Below are positions 12,673 to 26,153 of a stretch of 64,000 bases of DNA, piece by piece. The position numbers and the translations under genes are program-made. The DNA is from Dryas octopetala (Eukaryota > Streptophyta > Magnoliopsida > Rosales > Rosaceae): positions 19,571,738 to 19,635,737 of the forward strand of contig OY992833.1 of the NCBI GenBank assembly GCA_963921425.1, read 5' to 3'. Each line of letters opens with the position of its first letter. Position 1 is the stretch's first letter. The notes beneath the pieces were generated by a model. That model had not been told where the DNA came from, ran no database searches, and saw nothing but the letters and a program-made list of their open reading frames with translations.

Positions 12673-14173
12673 GGCAGCAAGTATCTAATATAGTATTAAA
12701 TATACCGCCGTACATTCCATTCAACTACCTCTTGTTTATCAAAGCTCTACTACACGATATGATCCTAAAGTTTGCACCCACATTCTTAGTAAGTTTCCAA
12801 CTAGTAATTCTATTAAGCTTAATTTTGATGTTTTCTCAAAAAGAGTATGAATGCTTCGTTAGGTTTTACCATTTATGATCCTAATAGTAACCTTTCGTTG
12901 GCAAAGACTTGAAAGTTATAAACTATTTCGATTCGTGTTATTTAGATACAGGTCATTTGTAAGGTTATTATTTCAGATGATTCAACAAAAATATAAGCCT
13001 ATTTTTATTAAGGATGATTCTTAGATTGTTATCTATTGTGTGAAGGGCTTATGTTTTATTCTTTTAAGGATTAAGACTATCATCCATTCATCTTGGATAT
13101 TCATCAAGAATCATCATCTTCTTAGCTCAAATGGATCAAATGGATCGGCCCACAAGCCATTCCTAAGTTCAAAATGAAGCCCAAGCCCAAGCCCAAGCCC
13201 AAGCCCAACCTCTTTTTCCTTTTTTTCCCACTAACCCAACAAATCATGATCGAGCCAAGACTTGGTCCATTGACCTTTTTAAAAAATAAAAAATAAAATA
13301 AGCATCAAGGGTTGGGAATTTGAGCAAAATATTCTATATTCTACTTTTTCAATGTGGGAGGTTTGCACATTTAGTCACTTCTCAATTCTCATGCTCTTCA
13401 TCAAGAAGCTAATAATTTGCTTTTTATTTTTAAATCAATAATTATTGTGTATTGGGATTAAAACTTAGGACATCCTCAAAATAAAAAGGGAGATTAAGTA
13501 CTATCTACTAGATCAAATGGTTATTAGCGATAATTTGTCTCTCTTGCTCGCATAGAAGCACTCACTTAAGAAATTCAAATTGAGAGATAATATATCTAAT
13601 AGTTGGATTTCACATGTTGTTGAAATTAATAATTCATTAAGGTGAATCAAGTCCTTAAATGTGTTTATCGAGAATATATACACACCGGAAAGTAAAATTT
13701 TATCTTTACAATACATAATATCACGAGTCTCTCCACTCATTATAAATTGATTTTAGATTGAATTTTTATACTTCCATGGGGTATTAACCCAAAGCTTAAT
13801 GTGCTCTCAAATTGCTCGGTATATATTATTTATGTGTTTATTAAAGTGAGCAACAATATATCATATATTTTTTTTCGTTTTAAGAAGTGAATCTAATGCA
13901 CTTCCCCATCCCTTCGCATTCACAAAGTTTGTCAAACCCAAAAAATAAAATAAAAATCAAGGATTTGATATTTGACAGATCTATTGAATCATACATATAT
14001 AACCTTGATCAGCCAATCAGAAAATTAATAAGGGGGAAAATTAAGGTAGAACATATTAATTCCACTCCAAATTCATATAAAGATTTTACTAAAATCCAAG
14101 TTGAAGCTCATCAAACAAAATTGGGCAAATACAAGTCATGACTCATGACCATCTTTTTCAGAAGACCTTGGGC
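12673..14173. other. Spacer with a GCCCAA hexamer repeat
   Basis: Gene-free, AT-rich DNA. A short tandem run of AAGCCC hexamers (about five copies) lies at 13178-13208. Several short open frames have no recognisable product. The last few bases adjoin the dCTP pyrophosphatase stop codon on the minus strand. Confidence 0.45.
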
Positions 14174-15580
14174 TTAATTGGGTGGGTATTTGATTGCATT
14201 CTTGACTATCTTTCTGGAGGCAGCATCAGCAAGATCAATGCCACAAATATCTGCTAACCTGATGAGGTATAGAAGCACATCAGATAGCTCTTCTCCAAGA
14301 TGCTCCTTATCCGATTCCTCCCAATTTGGCAATCCTCTGTCCACCTCTCCCCTCCATTGGAATATTTCTGATAGCTCTCCTACCTCTCCCACCTACGCAC
14401 CACCAATGACATCAAGAATCAATAAGAGGTATATAAGTACATAGCCTAGCAACCATGAAAATTTTATTTGTATTGTCTATCACATTAATTGTACAAACTT
14501 CGTTTATAGTACAGATAGCGTATGACATACAAACAGATCTAACGGTTGAAAATCGACACCTTAAAAGTAGAAAAGTGAGTCTATCAAGATCCAAAAATAC
14601 GTTCAAAATATTTTTTATTTCATATACGTCAGTATGGTAAAATTTTATATTTATATGATAATATGCAATCAAATTTTCCAATATGTGAACTTCATGAAGA
14701 GACAAGGAATAATTTCCAAATTTAAGACATGTGGGTTCCCCAAGTAAATTCCCCTGCCTCTTGTCCACAACGGGACAACACTATTACCAGTACACCATTT
14801 AGCCAAGAATATATGTTTTTGGTCATGGAAAGTAGGACAAAACTGGTGTTGGAAACGCCATTTGATGTTGCTGAAAACTGTAAACCACAGCATTAGTATT
14901 CATGTCAGTGAACATGACAGCAGTCATTTTGGTCCAAACTTAGAGTTGGTTCCTTGCAAAGCCTTAAAAAATCTGCCATAAATTTTTTGGCCTTTCCTGA
15001 AAGACATTATATTTCATGTTTAAGAGAAACTATGTCGGCCTCTGCAAAGAAATCTACAATGGTAAACTAACAAATCAATGAATGTCAAATAAAAAACCTT
15101 TCGTGCATGTTTAAGAGAAAATGTGTCTGTAAACAGATCCGCACAAAAAAAATAAAAATAAACCCCTCTATGCAAAAATTATATAGAAAAATTATATAGA
15201 GACTATAGAATATCCAATTTAAAGTTTCAAACTAATTGAGAGTGGGTGGAAAGGCCCGAGATGTGCAACATATATATTTTCAAGTAAGGCTTTAAATCCC
15301 TGATGTGAGATTCTATTCTCAACAGAAGCCTATGTCAACAACCCATTCAGACATGCAACTTATATAGAGACATAGTGCCATGGTTAACAAAGCAAGTTGA
15401 AGCATGTGTTGGAAGGAGAAGTGTAGTGAGGAAGACTATTACCATTGCAAGGAGTAGATTTCTGGGACTATGGTACTTCTCCCAATCTCTGGCCTTGGCA
15501 AATTCCTCAAGCTTCTTAGAGAGGTCCTTAAGACTAATGTTCACTCCCTCTTCTGCTACAATCTCTTCTCCTTCTCCCAT
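14174..15580 (-). CDS. dCTP pyrophosphatase 1-like (MazG family)
   Basis: Two exons on the minus strand, 15580-15443 and 14392-14174, joined in phase 0, give 118 residues. The enzyme type hydrolyses dCTP and modified dCTPs to the monophosphate and pyrophosphate, cleaning the nucleotide pool. The all-alpha MazG metal-binding pattern is complete: E49-E52 in VGEVGELSE and E81-D84 in EELSDV, with FQWRG between them and the helix DVLLYLIRLADICGIDL after. Upstream, FAKARDWEKYHSPRNLLLAM is the characteristic N-terminal helix. The C-terminus is short (KNAIKYPPN) compared with the animal enzyme of about 170 residues; short tails are usual in plants. The intron is 1050 bases and holds no obvious element. 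The junction falls inside the conserved L-A-x-VGEVGEL helix, which supports it. Confidence 0.92.
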
Positions 15581-16734
15581 TTTTTCAGTCTCTTGGGGTT
15601 GGCAGGGAGAGGAGAGGGACCTCTTATAGCTTAAAAAGGGATGAAATTAAAATAAGAAATTAGATTTTTTTTCTATCTTTTTAAGGAATAAGTATCTTAT
15701 ATGCAAAGAAAATTGAAAGAAAAAGGAAAGGATTTAAAGTCTAAAAATGCCAACCCCTCAATCCTCATTATACAAGTGATTCTTTGCTGTCCCCACTGTG
15801 CAAAATGGCCAACTTCAATGCATAAAATTTAGTACAGAATATGCCATCATTACCGTGGATATCATGTTTAAATCTGAAAATTACCACAAGGCAAATTAAG
15901 CCATCAAGGAGGAGATGGCTAGTCCATATTCAATGTATATATATGTGTGTTAGTCATTCATTTAGTGTTCCAACCACTTGTGGATTTAGGTAGCTCAGAA
16001 GTGGTTCATTCCCCTTGATTCAAAATATAGCAATGGAACTAATTTTAGTATTACCCCATTATTTGTTAATTTTATAAATATGAATCACGTGAAAATAGGA
16101 TGCTCCAAATTTATTAGGAGTCCAAAAATTCTATAAAACAGTCTTCAAGGAAAAATATGTGAATGAAAGACCCCAAAATTTGATATAACTCATAATTTTA
16201 ATTGATGTTTAAGCTCTAATGATTACCCCTTTAGGTGTAATTTTACTTTCATTTTGCCCCATTCCAAAGTACGCAAACATAGTTTGATAAATAATTTATG
16301 TGTGTGTGTGTATATGACTCTATTTTCGGAAGAGTACACTCATCACTAACTTATTTATCAAACTATGTTTGTGTAATAGTATTTCATTTATTCAAATATG
16401 AGTCCATACTTAACCTTATTTATTTTTAACAAATAAGGCATTGACATGTGTATTGACATACGATTTAGTGAGCAAATTTGATGACTCCGGCATTATCATT
16501 TTCCAAATTCTCTAAATGAGATCCAATAGAGAAATTCTTGATTCTAATATATACTAGCCTCTCCACACTTGCTCTCGCGAGTATGAAGCGGCTCTTTCTA
16601 TTGCGCAAACATCGATATTTTAGCAAGTAATTAATTTAATAGGTTTCTCCTATTTCTATTCTCAAATCACAAATACAAACAAACTTAATTGTTCAACCCA
16701 AATGAAAGACCCAAAAAAAAAAAAAAATTGAATA

Positions 16735-17170
16735 TATGAAATTAAGGAGAGAGAATTAAGGGAAAATTAATTAAGGAGAGAAATGTGGCAAACCAATTCT
16801 CATGAGTGGGAAAGTAAATTTGGGAAATAGATAATTGACTATTTGATTTAACCCAAAACGATCTCAGCCATTCGGACCTAGAAATAAATTTTAGGATTCA
16901 AAAACCGTTCTGTTTTATTATATAGACTAGGGGTAACCCGTCAAAGGAGAAATTTATTTCTTTAATTAAGGAGAAATTAATTAAGGAAATTTAATGTTAA
17001 AGAGAAATTAATTAAGGAGAGAGAGAGACGGCAAACCAATTTTCATGGACGAGAAAGTAAATTTGAGAAATAGATAACGGACTATTAAATGAAAGCAGAA
17101 ACAATCTCAACCATTCGGACTCGGAGATAAATTTTAAAATTCAAAAATCGTTCTGTTTTATTATATAAAT
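16735..17170. repeat. Imperfect direct duplication of about 190 bp
   Basis: A block beginning TTAATTAAGGAGAGA, passing through GGCAAACCAATT and CCATTCGGAC, and ending GTTCTGTTTTATTATATA occurs at about 16735-16926 and again at about 16978-17168. The copies differ by scattered substitutions. The first ends in TATATAGACTAG. A similar CTAG-type sequence (ATATACTAGCC) stands at 16549-16560, so a decayed Helitron-like element is possible but unproven. Confidence 0.65.
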
Positions 17171-18765
17171 TACCCTAATTATATATGAAAATGCCTGTTA
17201 ATTTGCAATTAAGGGACATAATCCATGTGTGAGATGTGACTCACATCACTCAAAGATTCAAAAATATTTGGACAAGCTAGAGTAGGTATTTGAATTTGTC
17301 AACCTCCATGGACTAACCAATATGCAATGCTTACATCATTAGATCGAGAAACAAAACATAATCTAAACGCAAACTAAGCATGCTTTTTTCTCCTTTTCTT
17401 TTCGATGCTTTTCCTTTTAATAGCTGCAGCATCACGCATCACCACATTTTTTTATGAATGTGAAAAAGATATCCAAAGTTTAAAGTAGACTTTTACACAT
17501 TGATCAATATTCTCTTCATATATTACTATTAGACTTATGCTATTAGACTGTTGATCAAAACCGCTCATTACATGGTTTTTTATATGAATGTGTGATCATG
17601 ATTTCTTATATAACTGTCTTTAAAATAGTAAGTTACAAATTAAAATACATCATTATATATTATCCTCTTCATAATTAGGACACGTATAACTTATAGTCAA
17701 GGATTCCATGCCAAAGTGTCAAAAATTCTTAGGCTTTTTTCACACAATGTTTAATCTTAATCATTGTGTTCGATCAAAAGCACTAAAGATACAAAGATGT
17801 CATTCGAGTTCAATCAATAGAAAACATTGCACAAATGATCACCATAGCAATTGATTAATTATAATTAACCAAACTGTAAAGGTTATAAGTTTGGGTACAA
17901 CCTTGAGAATAATCATTATAAAATGTGAATAAAATCCAAATAAAGTAGACAAATTAACACAATATAAGATATGGTATTAGAAAAAAAAAAATAGCAAGAG
18001 CTAGCTAAGATAGAATGGTTTAAAATCAACTAGCTTGGCTGGGGATATAAAAGATGCACGAAGATAAACTTATAATAAGGATTCAGTGCCATACATAAAA
18101 GATACGATAAGATAAAAATGTGAAATGGTTGGCACACTGCTTCAATTGTTTATATGAAAATGAAAAATTCTTATGTAGAAAATTTTTAGAATCTTGTTGT
18201 TCTAGCTAAGGGTGTCGGTGGGTTTGACTTTGACATCCATTCCTAGCCTCGTGGGTGTAAACCGTTGCTAGGGCCAAAATTTCATAAATTCTTTGATCCT
18301 ACATTCCCAAAGGGAAGACCAACATTGTTATAAGAACATATTCTATCGGTGGACAATTTGAAAATAATTATCAGCTTGCCAATATAAAATTATTTATCAA
18401 GTTCTAAATTGACGATTTGACAATAGAATATTAACATCAATGTAAGTGTTACTGTTGGTCTTTACTCACTCAAATTACGATTGAAAGGACATGGGAAAAA
18501 AAAAAGTTATAATTGAAAGGTGAAGGGGGATTGAAAAACTAACTGAAATTCTTTTTCCAACCCCTTTTCACCTTTCTTAACTTGTCGTCCTTTTTTATTC
18601 TCTCCTCGCCTCCATTGCGAGACCGGACCGGCCAAGGGTGAGGTGGGTGGTCTTTTAAAAACAAAAAAACCAAAAAAATTTATCTTTGAAATAAAATAAA
18701 AATAAAATAATGAAATGAATAAGCATAAATAGAAGAAGAATGAATTTATTTTAGTGATAAAAAAG

Positions 18766-18770
<5 letters not shown>

Positions 18771-18805
<35 letters not shown>
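18771..18805. repeat. (GA)n microsatellite
   Basis: An uninterrupted GA dinucleotide run of about 17 units, directly visible. Confidence 0.98.
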
Positions 18806-18806
<1 letters not shown>

Positions 18807-20058
18807 AACGTTTTTTATGTTGTCAATGAGTAGTCAGTCAGTCTTTTTCATATTATTGAAGGGTCAGGGGCCTCAGGCTAGGGCACCATCATTCCATGAG
18901 GATGCCCAATAAGTTAAGAAACAATTGAATTGAAGAACATAAATTTAAAATGTTATCTGAGCATCACACCTTGGTGTTCTTTTTGTATTTTCTTACAAAA
19001 GGGAACGAGTTTAAGCTTTACAGAGTAGCGTGAAGAGTATGAAGACTAATACAAATGTTTATTCGAGCGATGTATACATACAATATTGCAATATTCTTCA
19101 TAAACCTATCAACAGTTCCTCCAAGCATACTGATACAAGTTTCATGGAAGTGGTCACCATGTTGAATGGAGTGGGCCACTTGAAGAGAAATTCAAACATG
19201 GAAATAAAATATTTTGATGCCCAAAAATGGTTCAATGTGATTTGCATCAACCTTTTGCCCAAAAATGATACAAAAATCATCGAAATGTTTGGCATTAATT
19301 AGTGTGGGATGAAATCACATGCATTGACCCTAAAAATGGAGCATTTTTATTTATGACCCTAAAAATGGGGCATTATTGCATTAATTAGTGTGAGGTGAAA
19401 TCCCATTGACCCTAAAAATTGTGAAATCTCATGGCTGTTCATGAGATTTTAGAGGTCCGAGGCAAACCATAAAAATGGGGCATTTGACCCTTTATTAATA
19501 TTACTTTGACCTAACATAATATACAAGTATATAAAGGATCTATAAAATTTATAAGCCCCCAACATTTGGGAACTCGAGAAACCCAGCGGTGAAATATCCG
19601 AGAATGAACCTTGAGACATTCAAAAGTAAATCTCAATGCATTTAAAGGTAAAGGTATTGCACCTAGAGGCATTCCACCTTCAAAGGGCAAAAGTGCAACC
19701 TAAGACAACCAAAAGTCGACCTTGAGCCATATAAGGGTGCACCTTCTGACATCTAGAGGTGTAAGATGCACCTTGAGACATCTTAATTAAGGTGTATTTT
19801 GAGCCAATGAAAAATCTTCTTGATCATGATACTAACAAAATCATAAAAAACTATTTATATTTATTGAAAAAAGTTAGTCATTTTCTTCATGTAAAAGTAG
19901 TAAAATAGATTTATAGTGTTAAAATCGATTACTCATGTTTGACTATTTCACATTAACTCCACCCATTTAGAACTCATATTGGCAGGTCGTATGCATTTGA
20001 GTTCATATCAAATAATTGTGAATCCAAACAGTAGTGTTTTTGCATCATGTTAAAGATG

Positions 20059-20441
20059 AAGTTATTTATACTTACACCCCCTGAGGTTTATCGTCTTTTC
20101 ACATATCACCTCCTAGGGTTTCAAAAATTACACATACACTCCCTGAGGTTTCAAAACTGTTGCACATAATCCTCTACTGTAGATGAAAAATGATGAGAAA
20201 GTATGACAAATGCATGCTAAAGGGGTGAAATGGCCTAATAAGATTACTCAAGGTATAAAATCCAACCTCAATACAAATATCGATTTCTTCTTTGTTTATT
20301 TATTGTTTTCTTTTGTAGGGGGTTATATGCAATATTTTTGAAACCTCAGAGAGTGCATATGTAATTTTTGAAACCCCAAGGGGTGTATGTGAAAAGATGA
20401 TAAACCTCAGGTTCTCAAGGGGTGTAAATGTAAATAACTCA
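20059..20441. mobile_element. Long-inverted-repeat MITE upstream of RPL14
   Basis: The two ends are imperfect inverted repeats of about 120 bases. The left arm (20059-20180) has AGTTATTTATACTTAC, CCTGAGGTTTATC and CTTTTCACATA. The right arm (20318-20441) carries the same words in reverse complement. Near-identical 9-base flanks, TTAAAGATG (20050-20058) and TTAAACATG (20442-20450), suggest a Mutator-type 9-bp target duplication with one mismatch. It has no coding capacity. Confidence 0.75.
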
Positions 20442-20640
20442 TTAAACATGGCAACGCCTATAGGCCTTGACGAATTTAGCTTGGGCCTTGGCTAGGCCTT
20501 CATGCAATTTTTTTAGACAAAGTAGCCCAAACTCAAATATAAAAAGGCCTTCAAGCCCAAAAAGAAACATACAAAAAGGCCTAGGTTAGGATACCAAACA
20601 AAAAGAAAGTCTAGATTAGATCCAACGGTCCAAATCACCC

Positions 20641-20654
20641 TATAAAAACCCTAA
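20641..20654 (+). promoter_or_regulatory. TATA-like and telo-box motif of RPL14
   Basis: TATAAAAA at 20641-20648 overlaps AAACCCTAA at 20646-20654, about 100 bases before the RPL14 start codon. The telo-box (AAACCCTAA) is an established element of plant ribosomal protein and translation-factor promoters. A TGGGCC-type site II word lies near 20475. Function is inferred from position and motif. Confidence 0.6.
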
Positions 20655-20752
20655 ACAAAAACCCTGATTCCCTGACCTTTGCCGCATTTGCTCTTCTTCG
20701 CTCCCGCCTCCTCTCTCAGAGCTCTCACAGTCACACACCGCACCAACCAAAA

Positions 20753-22293
<1,541 letters not shown>

Positions 22294-22937
22294 GCAGTAT
22301 TTTGATATTAGGTTTACAATTTTGTTCTGGATTTTTCTTTTTCAAAGCTGTACTTTGGATTGTACTTCCATTGTTTTCTTCCATCAATTTTAGTTTTTCA
22401 GAGCGGTTCTTGGTTTCTGATATTGTTGACAAATGGGGCACCTGACTTAATGTGGAATTTCATGTGTGGTTGTTTATGCTTTCTTGGGAAATTTTATTAA
22501 ATATCCCTTTTTAATACAATTGTATCTTTTTAAATCTTTCACTTACAATTTATCTTTTATGACTCTTTGGCCACTTTTTGGACAAAAATACCCTTTTAGT
22601 CGCCACATGGCCGACATGTTGACACTCTGTTGACCAAAAAATTGATTTTAACAAAGAGGTGAAAAAAGATAGAAAATGATGAATATGATGAATGGGTTAT
22701 AGCATTATCTAAAGTGGCTCTAGCAGTCTAGCACCATGTGTCGACTATGTGTCTATTAAGTCGTTTCTTAGGGTAAAATTATGTCGGAATTTTATGGAAC
22801 AACATATGAGTTTGTTGAATTCAGATCTAAAAAGCAAAACAATAATAGAAAAATATGAATTTATTGAAGTTTATGGAACAACAAAATCATCTAGGGTATA
22901 ACATGGAAAACGAACAGCAAAAATTGACTTACCTTAA

Positions 22938-23701
22938 TGGTGTGTTTGGATGGAGGAAAAAAACTCGGAATTTAAACAAAACTCAGCATTTAAGAAATTA
23001 CATGCTCTAATTTTCTTGTTTGGGTCAATAAATACAGAATTTTGTAAATTCTAGGTGGAAAAAAACTTGGGATTTGAAGGCTGTAAATTCCAACTTTAAA
23101 TTCCACCTAAATTGGTGTCATTTTCAAAATTTCAAATTTTACAAAAGGAAAATAAGTCATGTCGACCATGTCGACACTACCACCACACCCGCCAACGTCA
23201 CCACCACTAACACCACCACCCCCTCCACCCCTGCCACCACCGCCGCTGCCGCTGCCACTGTCGCCACCACCACCACCACCACCACCAACACCGAGACCGC
23301 CACGGCCACCTCAGCCACCACCACCACCGCCACCACCACCACCATCACCATCACCATCACCGCCGCCACCACCATCACCGCCATTGCCGACACCACCGCC
23401 ACCGCCAACACCCCAATTTTAGCCACCACCATTTCTCCCACTTCTTGTGGGCCATCACCCCTACCAATATAGTTAACTCACCATAAACATCATTTTTATT
23501 GTTGCCACCATCACCATCATTCTTTTGAATTGATGCATCAAAAGTTAAAACTACCATAAATTTCGTTTTTAAACTCCATTATGTTTACATGTTATCCAAA
23601 TAAGAGAATTTACATATTCTAGAATTTTAAATCACATCGTTTTAAATTCCGTCATTTGTGAATTCCTTAGTAATTTCAAACTACTTCATCCAAACGCACC
23701 A
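22938..23701. mobile_element. Tourist-like (PIF/Harbinger) MITE with CCA-rich core
   Basis: The ends are TGGTGTGTTTGGATG (22938-22952) and the near-perfect reverse complement CATCCAAACGCACCA (23687-23701), flanked by the 3-bp target TAA on both sides (22935-22937, 23702-23704). This is the PIF/Harbinger pattern. The centre (about 23165-23420) is a degenerate CCA/CCG trinucleotide expansion that opens proline-rich and threonine-rich frames with no gene-like features. It is nested in the 6.2-kb element and interrupts the start of its satellite array. Confidence 0.8.
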
Positions 23702-23724
23702 TAAAGAACAAAAAAAATGACTTA

Positions 23725-26153
23725 AACTTTGAGAAACTCTAGGGTATGATATGGAAAATGTCGAAACATGATTTTGAATGTCACTAGATACAATTTGAAA
23801 TGTACAAAAGGTATTAACATTTAAAATATTTCGAGCTCGAATTGAAATTCTCAAAGAACGACTTGAGATGCTTTAAGGAATGACTTGAGAAACTTTAAGA
23901 TATGACATGAAAAATGTCCAAACATGATTTTGAATGTCGTTAGGTATAATTTAAAATGCACCAAAGGTATTAACATTAAAAATACCTCGAGGTACGAACT
24001 GAAATTCTCAATAAACGACTTAGAATGCCTTAAGTAACGACTTCAGATGCCCTAAGGAACAACTTCAGAAATTCTAGGGTATAACATGGAAAACGTCAAA
24101 ACATGACTTTGAATGTCACTAGGTACAATTTGAAATACACCAAGGGTATAAACATTTAAAATACCTCGAGGTACAAACTGAAATTCTCAAAGAACGATTT
24201 GGGATGCCTTAAGGAACGACTTAAGATACCCTAAGTAACGACTTGAGAAACTCTAGGGTATGACATGAAAAACGTCAAAACATGACTTTGAATGTCACTA
24301 GGTATAATTTGAAATGCACTAAGGGTATTAACATTTAAAGTACCTTGATGTACGAACTGAAATTCTCAAAGAACAACTTGAGATGTCTTAAAGAACGACT
24401 TGATATGCTCTAAAGAACAACTTGAGAAACTTTAAGGTATGACATGAAAAATGTCAAAACATGATTTTGAATGTTACTAGATATAATTTAAAATACACCA
24501 AGGGTATTAACATTTAAAATACATTGAGGTACGAACTGAAATTCTCAATGAACGACTTATGATGCCTTAAAGAACGACTAAAGATGCCCTAAAGAACGAC
24601 TTAAGATGCCCTAAGGAACGACTTGAGAAATTCTAGGGTATGACATGGAAAACATCAAAACATGACTTTGAATGTCACTATGTACAATTTGAAATGCACC
24701 AAGGCTATAAAAATTTAAAATACCTCGAGGTACGATATGAAATTCTCAATGAACGACTTGAGATGCCTTAAAGAACGACTTAAAATGCCTTAATGAACGA
24801 CTTGAGAAACTCTAGGGAATAACATGGAAAAAGTCAAAACATGATATTGAATGTCACTAGATATAATTTAAAATGTACGAAGGGTATTAATATTTAGAAT
24901 ATCTCGAGGTACGAACTGAAATTCTCAATGAACGACTTAGAATGCTTTAAGGAACGACTTGAGATGCCCTAAGGAACGACTTGAGAAAGTTTAAGGTATG
25001 ACATGGAAAATGTCAAAACATGACTTGTAAAGTCACTGTGTATAATTTGAAATGCACCAAGGATATAAATATTTAAAACACATTGAGATACAAACTGAAA
25101 TTCTCAAGGAACGACTTGAGATGCCTTAAGAAACGACTCGAAATACCCTAAGGAACGACTTGAGAAACTTTAGGATATGACATGGAAAATGTCAAAACAT
25201 GACTTCGAATGTCACTAGGTACAATTTGAATTGCACCAAGGGTATTAACATTTAAACTACCTTGACGTACGAACTGAAATGCTCAAAGAACGACTTGGGA
25301 TGCCTTAAGGAACGACTTGAGATTCCCTAAAGAACGACTTGAGATTTCCTAAAGAACGACTTGAAAAACTTTAAGGTATGACATAGAAAATGTCAAAACA
25401 TGATTCTGAATGTCTTTAGGTATAATTTAAAATGCACTAAGGGTATTAACATTTAAAACACCTCGAGGTACGAACTGAAATTCTTAAGGAATGACTTAGG
25501 ATGCCTTAAGGAACGACTTGAGAAATTCTAGGGTACGACATGGAAAACGTCAAAACATGACTTTGAATGTCACTAGGTACAATTTGAAATACAACAAGGG
25601 TATTAACAATTAAATTACCTCGAGGTACGAACTGAAATTCTCAAATAACGATTTGGGATGCCTTAAGGAATGACTTGAGATGCCCTAAGGAACGACTAGA
25701 GAAACTCTAGGATATGACATGGAAAACGTCAAAACATGACTTCGAATGTCATTAGGTACAATTTGAAATGTACCAAGGGTATTAACATTTAAAATACATC
25801 GACGTACGAAATGAAATTCTCAAAAAACGACTTGGGATGCCTTAAGGAACGACTTGAGATTCCCTAAGGAGCAACTTAAAAAACTTGAAGGTATGACATG
25901 AAAAATGTCAAAACATGATATTGAATGTCACTATGTATAATTTAAAATGTACCAAGGGTATTAACATTTAGAATATCTTAAAGTACGAACTGAAATTCTC
26001 AATGAACGACTTGGAATGCCTTAAGGAACGACTTAAGATGCCCTAAGGAACGACTTGAGAAACTCTAGGGTATAACATGAAAATTGTCAAAACATGACTT
26101 TGAATGTCACAAGGTACAATTTGAAATGCCCCAAGGGTATTAAAATTTAAAAT
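23725..26153 (+). repeat. Satellite array, direct arm (about 13 units)
   Basis: Tandem units of about 160-200 bases each contain, in order: CTCTAGGGTATGACATGG, GTCAAAACATGA, TTGAATGTCACTAGGTA, GGGTATTAACATTTAAAA, CCTCGAGGTACGAACTGAAA, then one to three copies of a roughly 22-base subunit around GGAACGACTTGAGATGCC. I count 13 occurrences of the GAAATTCTC word, spaced 157 to 203 bases. The variable spacing comes from gain or loss of the 22-base subunit. No coding frame crosses the array. Confidence 0.93.

Larger units (their letters stand above)
15581..20049. other. Long gene-free, AT-rich region
   Basis: This separates the dCTP pyrophosphatase gene from RPL14. It contains the 16.7-17.2 kb duplication and the GA microsatellite listed separately. 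Short direct repeats of a GACCCTAAAAATGG motif occur at about 19327-19420. A 90-codon frame at 19030-19302 has no family features and an equally open reverse frame, so I do not call it a gene. Confidence 0.5.

Noticed and set aside
18330..18450. Possible hairpin around CATTGTTATAAGAACA and CATTGATGTTAATATT
   Set aside because: The arms pair too poorly and with shifting register; no flanking duplication is visible.
19030..19302. 90-codon plus-strand frame
   Set aside because: No family features, AT-rich, and a 65-codon reverse frame overlaps it; splice or promoter support is lacking.
23074..23472. Open frames for Thr-rich, Pro-rich and Val-rich proteins
   Set aside because: All arise from a CCA/CCG trinucleotide run inside a Tourist element; they are open on both strands with no other gene-like feature.
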